DNA of 64,000 nucleotides, from the NCBI GenBank assembly GCA_029449245.1, contig JANATF010000012.1, positions 62,001-126,000 on the forward strand, read 5' to 3'. Of this stretch, positions 55,089-64,000 are shown piece after piece; position 1 is the stretch's first letter; every line of letters starts with the position of its first letter. Under the pieces are notes generated by a model that made no database searches, was not told the origin of the DNA, and was given only the letters and a program-made list of their open reading frames with translations. Source of the stretch: Mortierella alpina. Its lineage: Eukaryota > Mortierellomycota > Mortierellomycetes > Mortierellales > Mortierellaceae. The position numbers were made by a program, and so were the translations under genes.

Positions 55089-55250
55089 CTACAAAGGCAG
55101 CAGTGGCGAATCCAAGTTATAGTGCAATGGCGTCAAAAGTCGAGGCAATCGAGGTGTGAGAAGAAGCAAACGTTGAGCCGATGGCCTTGAGCATGGTGCC
55201 TTTTCCTGACAGCCATTGGGTAATTCGTGTTTCACTCACAGGCAGATATT

Positions 55251-55816
55251 GAACTGTGAGCTATCTTACCGGAATCACTTATAAAACACTTGAGCGGATG
55301 CTTCCACCTTTACTATGACAATGGAGTGTGGGAGCGGAACAGAGAAACAAAGAGACAAAAATAGGAAAACAAAGAAAGGGGATTGCGGGATAAAAAGGTT
55401 ACCCCTACGTCGATGACGTTCCTTGAATGGAAAGCAGGGAGATCAAGGAGATCACACTCGTTTCCCGTTTTGTTCGAATCCACCAGCGAATGTGCAACGC
55501 CCGTGATTGGAAGGGGCGGGCCTTGTTGAGCGGAGTTTTCGAAGGATAGAAAAATAAAGCTCTCACCCAATTCAACAAACACAGGGTCCTCGGTACTAAC
55601 ACCGAGTGTGCCTGGTACAACATACAGCACATTTACAGTACATGTATTCAGCACCCGGCCCCAATTGCCCGTGAGCTTGACCAGATTGCACATTGCGTAT
55701 CCACAATACACTATTGCACCTAGTGGTGCAAGATCATATTAATGCATCTCCAGACGCAGTCTTGGGACAAGTGCATTCCCCATACAAGGACGCATATCTT
55801 TAATTTAAAGCCTTAT
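55251..55816. other. Intergenic region
   Basis: About 570 bp with weak similarity to 51116-51360. A minus frame at 55313-55711 is open but has no domain or convincing start. Probably upstream sequence of GT23-like copy B and 3' UTR of the next gene. Confidence 0.4.
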
Positions 55817-58176
55817 TCAGCTAGACATTGCCCGTTGTGCTCGTTCCTTCGCATATCTTGCAGAAGCCCTTTGAGGGAGCGATGCGATCACGCCTCGATC
55901 TGGGATCTGAGGGAGGAAAGTAGCTTGAGGTCGATACTCGATTTCCTTTGTTATTCTATTCTTTATCCTGTTCATGGGTAATAGTGTAAACACTGCTTGT
56001 CGCAGTATCCGTTCCCCTAGCGTCTACATCATCATTTAGAAAAAAAAAAAAGCAAACAAACAAAAGGGGCGGCGTTGATACTCAAGCCGAGATAAAAATA
56101 TGCTACTCAATCAACAATGCGACATCATCTCAAGGTGTTAAAGGCTTCAATCACTTACATGTCCATACATCAGTTTCGCGTTCCACTGACTCGCATGGTA
56201 TTGTGTCTTAACATGCGCAAATCGTTGGTCACGATAGTCCTTCAATGCACTCTCGACGTCCTCGACGCAGGAGGACTTGAGTTCATATAGGCAGTTTGCG
56301 AGAATGACTGCGTCCTGTAATGCATTGACACAGCCTTGGCCCGTGCTTGGAAGTAACTATCCGTTGAGGATATATTAAACAAGGGAACAGAGACGCGTTA
56401 GAGTATAGCTCATGAGAGAAGTGAGCAACCTCCTCACACCCGGCAGTGCTCGTCCGACTGTGCCCTCTCATTGTTCTTTTATACCTTGTGGCATGCTATT
56501 TATTCAAAGAATACAAAAAGACATGGTTAAGGACGGAGGTGCAGGATACGAGCGCCAGATGTAACGTGCACAGCAATCAATACCGATAGCGAGCGAGGGG
56601 GCGGGGTGGTCATCCCCGAGTATGAAATTAAAAAAAATAAAATAAAGAAACGCAAAGAACATACAAAGCGCACTTACCATCCCCAATGAGTACTGTCCGC
56701 TGGTGGTGCCAGGTTTCGTACAAGATATCCTCCAAAAACACACGCGATACCATGTTCTTTGGTGTCGAAGCAATCAGCTCACCAAGAGTTCCAAAGGGCG
56801 TTTGGAAAGCGGACACTTCCCGTAACGTCCTCTCATTGGCTTCAGGCCCCCACTCTGAGTTCCGGAACTGCTCCTCCTCCGACTGCTTGGCGTTCAGTTG
56901 AATCACCACGTTCCAGCAGACTCGGTCTCCAGGAACAGAAAATGCGCTCCACTACCAACGTCCGAAAAGAAAAGACATGGAGCGATGGTGCCGCAAGGTT
57001 AATAGAGCAAAGTAAGACAGCCCATTTTAAAAAAGAATGTGTGGGTCGTTCCTTCGGGATGCCTCCTTGACAAAAGTGGGGAGGAGGAGGAGGAGGAGGG
57101 TGAGCGACTGAGAACGTACAGTGTGAGGTGAATTGTCCGCAATAATCAAGGAGGCTTCCGAATGTAGTTCCCTCAGCTTGGGGTATCGTTCGGCATCCAT
57201 GCGGTCTGTAGTTCCTACAAGGCAGATGTATCCTTTACCCATCTGCCGCGTGTCGCAGTCGGGCAGCAGCCTTGCGTCGTCCAATCGTTTGAAAAGCGTC
57301 TGACGAACCCCGCTGTGGGCTCCATCCGCACCCACAAGGATATCTCCGACATGGATGGATTTGTCGTGACACCGAATCGCAACCGCATTGTCGTCCTGGA
57401 TCATCCCAACGATCTTTTTGTTCATATAGATCTTTTCTGCAGGGACCTTGGCTAGCAAGAGGTCGTACAACTCTGGACGTGTAAACACAAGTCGACTGTA
57501 GCCGAGGCTGGGTCAACAAAAGAAGGGCGAGTTAGTGCAGTGCGCCATGCGACCATGCGACCATGCGACCATGCCAAAGGAGAATAGAATATAAGTCTAG
57601 TACTCGAGTTGGTGTTTCATAAAAACGGGAACGGTGAGGAGAAGGCGGTATCGACTTACAGGTCCTTCTCGTCTTGGCCTGTGATATCACCCAGCTTTTT
57701 TAGGCCATTGCTCATGAGGCGGATAGAGTTGATCGGTTTGGCAAAATTCATCAGAGCCTCGTACAGTCCGAGCTGTTCAAAAACAGGTAAGATGTTGGCC
57801 GACAAAGCCATTATAGCCCCTGAGACCACAACGAAAAGCAAAAAGAGGACGGTTAGGTTTCTAATGCAAGGAGGTAAAAGGTGGTGGTCGGTGAGAGTTT
57901 CTGGTGAACACGGACCAGCTTTTTTTTTTCAGGGGACTATCAGGTCCGATTCGCGAAAATAAGGTACGCTGAACGGCAGTAAGTGCATGTACCTAAGGGC
58001 CTGATGTCCCTGGACCGCTCGAAAATAGTGTAGGAGATACCAGCCTCCTCCAAGAGGATGGCCAAGAAGAGACCTCCCAAGCCGGCTCCTGAAATAAGAA
58101 CGTGGGGGACACCTTTCCGACCGCTGATAGGGTGTTCCACTTCCAATAGGTAATTTGTGAATTCGTGGTCCTCCAT
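55817..58176 (-). CDS. FAD-dependent monooxygenase, intact second paralogue
   Basis: Seven exons: 58176-57993, 57819-57660, 57507-57120, 56951-56678, 56495-56485, 56356-56159 and 56023-55817, joining to 473 aa. The exon plan matches the gene at 44.4 kb: exon 3 is 388 nt and exon 5 is 11 nt in both. FAD motifs: GAGLGG at about 30-35, GDILVGADGAHSGVRQTL, and VLIGDACHKLLPSTGQGCVNALQDA. The last exon ends in YRPQATFLPQIPDRG, also shared with the other paralogue (YAPQASFLPQIPRHG). A GGA-rich run lies in the third intron and an 8-bp repeat (GCGACCAT, about three units) in the second. An in-frame ATG lies 20 codons upstream at 58236. Substrate unknown; a role in aromatic or secondary metabolism is plausible. 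Confidence 0.9.
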
Positions 58177-58689
58177 GGTGGTGGGTTCGAAACGTGGTCG
58201 ATAAGTGATAAGTGGAGAGGAGAGGCGAATGGCCAATATGGACGAATGACAGTTGTCAGCGGTGAAGGATTGAATGGGAGCAGAAGCCCGGCTAGCAGGA
58301 ACAGGAGAGTAGTGAAGGTGGCCGCGACTAGATGCGATGCATGCGCGGGGGAGTGAGATTTAGGATGCACAGAAAAAGGACAGCAAAGATGGATGCGGAT
58401 GAGCGGGTGAACGCACCTTTCATATTAAAACCCAAAGGAGCGAGCCATGGTGTGCTCCTCCCTGCGCATCGGCGGACCGTTCGTCCGTCCGTCCGTCCGT
58501 CTTGGCTATGAGAGCCATTTCTGTAGCCTCAGGGCATTGTTCATTAGGCCTGCTGCTTATTATTCTGCACCAACAGATCCGGCGAGAGCCTGCTTCATCT
58601 CGGTTTGTTCTTTTCTCAACTGAGCAAAGGTCTGCGCTCGCGCTGGCATGATGGCATGAGCGTATCGGAGCGCAATTGCGCCATGTGCC
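58177..58689. other. Intergenic region
   Basis: Promoter side of the monooxygenase. A (GTCC)n microsatellite, about five units, lies near 58481-58500. No gene seen. Confidence 0.5.
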
Positions 58690-58956
58690 TCACTCGGGGC
58701 CTAATCTTTTAGTTATCGAATCCTGTCCTGGAACCAGCATGGTTGTCTCCTCAAGCAAGGCAAAGACCTGCATCAGGGTCGAGTCGTGTTTCTCCTCTGC
58801 GTCGTAGGGGGGAACGAGGGCGTGCAGAAGAGTGAGCATCCACATGCAAAAGACGACCCAAGCAAGCAAGAACCTTTGGGACCATCCTACAAACGTTCGA
58901 GTGGAGAGCACTTTGAGCTGTGGAAGAAGTGCTTCTTTTATTAGATAGAAAGCCAT
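58690..58956 (-). CDS. Hypothetical small membrane protein
   Basis: 88 codons, ATG 58956. One strong hydrophobic helix (about residues 28-47, RFLLAWVVFCMWMLTLLHALV) followed by a charged tail. No family recognised. It lies about 135 bp downstream of the Urb2 stop in the same orientation, so it could also be 3' UTR sequence. The only support is an ATG-started open frame with a plausible membrane segment. Confidence 0.3.
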   Translation of the reverse strand: MAFYLIKEALLPQLKVLSTRTFVGWSQRFLLAWVVFCMWMLTLLHALVPPYDAEEKHDSTLMQVFALLEETTMLVPGQDSITKRLGPE

Positions 58957-59090
58957 AGGAACGGTTGTCTAACATACGATGCGATATGGATCCGATTATG
59001 GCCATTGGAGATAAAAAAAAAAGAAAACGAGAAAAATGCGCGAGACAACAAAAACATAAAACAGCAGAGGGAGTGAGGGAGGGAAGGCCA

Positions 59091-62000
59091 CTACCGTCCA
59101 GTGTACTTGTGGTATTTCAGGTAATCCGCATAGAGACCCTTGAGCAAGGTCTTGCCTGTGTTGTCCAGTCCAACCATCATCATCTCCCGCTCCCAGTCGC
59201 TGCATAGGTTCAGCAGCGCATACAGACCCGGCAGTAAGGCGCTCCTCAGACTTTGTTGGCTAATCGATGCCACCACTGACGACTGGATCGCAAAGTATTC
59301 CATGAGGATGTAAGGAGCATGCTTGCCAAAGGCCTTGGACGCATCGGTGGTGATCGTAAACGATCCTCCTCCTCCACCCGGTACTGACGATTCCTCAGTT
59401 ACCGAGTTGCCGCCCCCGTGGCTGTTGAACGAACTTACTCCCTTGGAGCCGAGGGCTGTCAGTAGACGCGAAAAATTTTCGGCGCACTCCACTGGTAGCG
59501 GATCTCCGATCATGTTACCCCCTGCAGCAGAGCCCATTACTCCCAACGACTCGTGTCCTACGGCGCCGGGATACACAGAGCCTGCAGATAACAGCATGAA
59601 CGGGCTCTTGACCAACGATTCTACTCCTTGTTGCCTCTTTGCGAGGGAGGCGTGCAGTGATTTGAATCCGTGGACCATACCCTGCAAGATCGATGTAAAC
59701 ACTGGAATCAGCGTTGTGAGTTCCTCCTGCCGGAATCGAGCAATGTTGATCAGGATGTGATACAGCGCCGTGAAAATCTGGGAGGTATCCTGGTTGGTCA
59801 GTACCACGGTTAACGCTGTAGGGCTTGCGAGCAGAGGGGTGGCAGGCGACATGAGCGAAACAATGGTCTCAAGCGCAAGGCCGATTTCCCAGGACCGCAG
59901 CTCGAACGAGGACTCGGAGCAGATGCCGGCGACAATGTTGAGGACGCCAACCACCACCTGTACCGACTGTGTCATCTGAAGGATGCGTGTCAGCTGCGTG
60001 AGCAACTTGGAGACCTGGCGACGCACTTTTCGCTTTTGGGCTGTGGTGAGGCATCGGATGAAAGGGTAAATAAGTATTTCGTCTCAGATACTTGAATGGT
60101 TGCATGTTCCCGTCTTTGTGCATTGCATGACTTACTGTGGTGAGCACTCAGGAACGTTGCATCAAGATAACGCACCAAAACCAGTTCTTCCAGGGCATGC
60201 TCCCGAGACGATATCGCCTCTTCGAGCAGCCAATGCAGCAGACTGTCAATGAGATCCCCAGACAGCTGGCCAAGCATAGAGAGATAAGATTGCTTTAGGA
60301 GTGTCACATCCTTCTCGGATAGCTCTTGCCCTGAGACACCCAGCAATAATACAAGCAGTTCTTTCATGGTACTGTCCGCAAACTTGGTAGACGACTTCCA
60401 GGACGATGTGAGAGGCAAGTATTCGCAAGAATAGCCGGTCAATATGGCTGTAAGATGCACAACACGCTCATGTAATACTCTGGATTCCTTGGTATCGAGC
60501 ATGATGGTGCGAGCCAATGCTTGGGCGAGCTTGAAGAGGCCGGGAATGGAATCCAGGCACCGATCCTTGCTTCCTTCATCCTGGTCGAGCTCAGAGTACT
60601 GCACAATGGTTTTATACAGTTCAAAGTGATCCATGCCCTTCTGCGCATCTTCTACCAACAAATCCTCGTTCAAGACCTTGGCTTTCAAGACGGCCATAAC
60701 TTTCTTGATCCTCTGCTCCACCTTGATCTGCACATTCTTGAACAGCTCGCCAATCATCTCCAGAACCTTCCCGCGCGCGTTTTCCATCTCTGTGTTCGCA
60801 GATCCCAATTTCTTGGACGACTTTGACTTCTGGTGTTGACGGTGCCCCAGACAGTGAACAAAGCTCTGGCAAACGCGGGACAAAATGACCGTCTTTATCC
60901 TTGAATCTGTCAGTCGACCATCAACCAAAGCGTAGCTACTATCCAGCGACTCGCTCGCCCAGACCGTTACCACCTTCAGAAGCGCATCCAAGTGGGCATT
61001 TGCAACCTCGAATTGAATGGAATCGTGGGTTTGGGCCATGTAAAACCTAAGTGCGGGTGAGAGTTAGCGCCTATCGAGACACTGTCTTTTCTTTTGCATC
61101 CGATCGCACGAAAAGGTGTCTTTTGCAGATTTCATACCGTATGGCACTGTCGATCATGGCGGATGTGGTTTCCATGGTAGCCTGTCCGAGACCATCCTTA
61201 TCCTCAGACCCATATGCAGTGGAGCAGTTCCATGAAGGGTAATCCAGAAGGTTCAGCAGAAGCACTGGCTCATTGAACTAGTTCAGTCATACGAGAAGTC
61301 ACATCAGTATCGAGATAGCATACATATGTCCCCAACAATAAAACCCCAACAACGGCAGCTATAGCAGTAATGCTTACCAACACTCCTGCATCGCTTCTCC
61401 AGGCCATGATCGCGTTGGAGATGCGACGTTCGAGCAGCAAGCACTTGATACCCGCGGGGTCCGCTACCAGATAGCGCTGGATGTAGGCATCCAGAACGGC
61501 CATGGTCGTCAGGATAATGTTTCTCTCAAATTTTTCAAAATACTCGAGAGGCAAGAGGTGCATGATGGACAATAGCGACAAAAGTTTCGTCCCCTGTTCC
61601 TCCGCCGTCGCTGGTGCCGATGTTACCGTCTTCGCAGACTTCGACTTTGATTTTGATATTGTCGACACCCTTCTTGACTGCTGATGAGTAACTTCAACCA
61701 ATTCCTTGAGCGCATCCCCAAAAGTAGCTTTAGGGATTGTTGAATCACTGGACGTGCTGTGGGTTTCGGTGAAGGAGGCTACAGTCACGGCAAGTTTTTT
61801 TTCAGCGTCCGTGCTGCTCAACGCCTTAATCGACTCTGCGAGACCTTGGAGGATCTTTTTCGCGAAGATTGGTCGAAAGTTGGGAACCTCGTAAAAGTTG
61901 GCTGAGCGTAAAATGATCTGATTCAACAGTTGAATGGTGGTCGCGTTGGTCGAAGTGGTGAATTCTTGGGACGGCGAGGACAAGACAGCACTACTGAACT

Positions 62001-64000
62001 GTTTGGCAATCACCTCTGCTATCTCCTCCATGTGCTGTGGGGTGCCGAATCTGCACACAATATCGAGCCACTCATTGACCTGGATCTGCCAACTAGCCAC
62101 CAAGAATGCAGAGTCTGTTGCGCTCTCTAGCTGGCCATCCCATGAAGCCGTAACCAAAGTGCTATCCTCCAAGAGTCGGCTCAGGCGAGAGGTCTTCATG
62201 GTGAAGTTCACCAAGCCCCTGCATCTTTGAACCAAATCCTCATCCATCATATCTGCGGTGCAGAGCGTCAGGTGCACATGTTGTAAGACGACGCGGTTCA
62301 ACGTCAGGACGACGGCGTCGCTGCGACCAGACGTACTCTTGAGGGTTTCAACAATCTTGTCCATGAGTTCAAATGACATGCTGCCGATCCAGTATTGGGT
62401 CGAGACTTTGGAAAGAGCGTAGTGGAGCATGAGGGCTGGTGTGATCCTCCTGGACTGGTACTTCTCCGATGTGTATTCTTCTTTGTTATCGCAGTCCGCA
62501 AAGTTTTTGAAGATCTGCTCCAGAAAGTGGTTGTACACAACCTTGAAATCCTTGTTAAGCTGCTTTTCCTGGTTCGCCGTGACTCGGAGGCCCTTCAAAA
62601 ACTGGATGAAGATGATCACCACGAACTCTGCTGATCGAATGCCATCGCCATCATCCGAACGGTCCTTTGATTTTCCAGAGTTGAGTTTCCGCTTCTTTTT
62701 ATGGCTCGCATCCTGGATAGGTGCTAATCCCTCAAGTCCCAAGCCGCTGTCCAAGGTCATGAGTTCGGTAACGAAAATGTCCAAGATAGTTGGTGCCTGT
62801 GGTAGAGGGAGATAACTCCTGATATTTGGGGGAATGCTAAAAAAAAAATAGAGTTTTAAAGTGACAAAAGCCAAGTAATGTTGTTAGGCAACAATTGTAG
62901 GGGAAATATCTGTGTTATGTCCCAACATGAAGCATGATGTATAGTCATCAAAAAACTTACAGGTCCAAAAATGTCTTGGAAAAAAGGGGACTTGACTGAA
63001 GCAACTCGGGTTGGGTGAAGAAATCGCGTAAAGATGAAAGGAAGGATGTCAAGAAGGTCTTGAGATCGCTCGATTTTCCATAGATGACCAACAGCGTCTT
63101 TGCCAGTTCAAGAGCAGCATCCCTGGCTTCAAGGAACGGAGAGAGCAAAATGGGCCAGAGACTGTCCAGATGGGGCTTTAGTAGCCGATCGTCCAATTGC
63201 GCCAGAACAACGATCCCTGCCAAGGATATGCATTGCAACCGCCCATTCTCTAGCGTTTTAGCCGTTGTCAGACACGAATATATGCTGCCGAACGACGAGT
63301 TCATAAACACATACTGATCCGCTGCTTCGTTGTTGCTGGGCTGATAGATGTTGAGATCCAGGATCGTCGACAGCAAAGAGTTGAGGGATTCCATGATATC
63401 GCACAGTTGGCCGATTGAGGCCTCGGAAGGCTGTTCTGTAAGCTGTGGCAACTGTTTCTTTGCCAGGACGTAAATGATTTTGAAGAATGAGAACTCTGTC
63501 TCTCGTGCGCTATCCAGTCCTCGATCGAAGCCGCTGCTTGCCAAGTGGCGCTGCTTCCTGCGGGTCTCATCGACGAAGTAGCAAAGGAGGACAGGGAGAG
63601 CATCCAGCACTAGATGCAGCGTAGAGTTAGGTACTTTCCGAGGTTAATGTCTGCGTCGTGACGCCCACACCTGTCTTGAGCCGCAAAAAACAAAAAACTA
63701 ACCTGCTGTTGCGTACTCTGATTTCGCAAGAGTGGCGATCTGTTCGAAGAGCTGCTTCTGATAGCTCTGCAGTGATTTTTCATCACCCACCACATATCCA
63801 GCCGTGTATTCCTGCAGATGCTCTTGGTGAAAGAGTCCAGTTCTCAATATAGCACCAATCGCATCCTGACATTCGTTCCTAGAGAGATATTCCGGGGCCA
63901 GGCGGATGGCGACACGTGCTCGGACAAGGGGTTCGAAGAGTTTTCCTGCAACGAGACCAAACACCTTTTTCTGGTTGGGCTGAATAATGACAAGTCGCTT
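59091..64000 (-). CDS. Urb2/Npa2 family ribosome-biogenesis protein (5' end outside window)
   Basis: Visible exons 64000-63703, 63609-62961, 62836-61378, 61277-61138, 61046-60136 and 60040-59091 join in frame to 1,468 residues; the start lies beyond the window. The sequence is largely helical, HEAT-like. The C-terminal 220 residues fit the Urb2 domain: APYILMEYFAIQSSV, a leucine-rich segment and LLPGLYALLNLCSDWEREMMMVGLDNTGKTLLKGLYADYLKYHKYTGR, close to the family's typical end. In yeast Urb2 is a nucleolar protein needed for early 60S pre-ribosome assembly. A basic KKKRKLNSGKSKDR stretch in exon 3 could be a nuclear/nucleolar signal. All introns are short (about 90-125 nt) with GTAAGT-like donors. 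Identification rests mainly on the C-terminal domain. Confidence 0.83.

Larger units (their letters stand above)
51363..55250. repeat. Tandem segmental duplication, unit B
   Basis: Second unit. Its left edge cuts the mannosyltransferase copy at about codon 213, where similarity to unit A stops abruptly at about 51362. Weak similarity also continues between 51116-51360 and 55300-55550 (TCGTTGACGTT / TCGATGACGTT; TGATTGGAAGGAGTGG / TGATTGGAAGGGGCGG), suggesting that the original unit was longer. Confidence 0.88.

Noticed and set aside
59869-60147. Possible extra exon around the Urb2 exon junction
   Set aside because: The GTAAGT/CACAG intron at 60135-60041 already gives a continuous frame (ATFLSAHH then TQKRKVRRQ), and the alternative frame has no support.

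Overview
The window reads as nuclear DNA of a filamentous fungus, most likely an early-diverging (Mucoromycota/Mortierella-like) one. Genes on both strands carry many short introns with GTAAGT/GTATGT-type donors and CAG/TAG acceptors, intergenic spaces hold decayed DNA transposons, and there is one eukaryotic tRNA-Ala(AGC). The lineage is inferred from protein style, not tested.

Layout. 0-1 kb: 5' part of glucose-6-phosphate isomerase (-). 2-2.75 kb: a small QSKPK-repeat gene model and tRNA-Ala. 2.79-5.0 kb: three DNA transposons nested inside one another, each with terminal inverted repeats and its own 9-bp target duplication. 5.2-17.6 kb: DUF2278 protein, decayed Tc1/mariner, membrane-anchored lipase-like hydrolase, DUF2235 hydrolase and a catalase-like protein; the DUF2278, DUF2235 and catalase-like genes have a recurrent palindromic repeat module upstream. 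18.1-20.1 kb: decayed pogo/Tigger transposon. 20.4-22.7 kb: O-fucosyltransferase-like membrane protein. 25.1-28.6 kb: four-exon Mga2/Spt23-like IPT-ankyrin regulator. 28.9-29.8 kb: short-chain dehydrogenase. 30.4-34.2 kb: WD40 fragment, decayed asparagine-synthase-like gene and a coiled-coil membrane protein. 34.9-36.6 kb: nine-exon epoxide hydrolase. 38.5-41.9 kb: coding remnants and a dead FAD monooxygenase. 44.4-46.5 kb: intact FAD monooxygenase. 46.8-55.2 kb: a tandem ~4.1-kb duplication carrying an Anp1/Mnn9-type mannosyltransferase (second copy dead) and a GT23-like fucosyltransferase (both copies intact). 55.8-58.2 kb: another intact FAD monooxygenase. 59.1-64.0 kb: C-terminal 1,468 residues of an Urb2/Npa2 ribosome-biogenesis protein.

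The housekeeping genes (GPI, Urb2, the IPT-ankyrin regulator) lie at the ends and in the centre. The parts between them are accessory: paralogous monooxygenases, secretory-pathway glycosyltransferases, hydrolases and mobile elements. The most distinctive structure is the triple-nested Mutator-like stack, in which removing each inner element rejoins the interrupted inverted repeat of the outer one. All exon junctions are read from splice signals and frame continuity; no transcript data were available.
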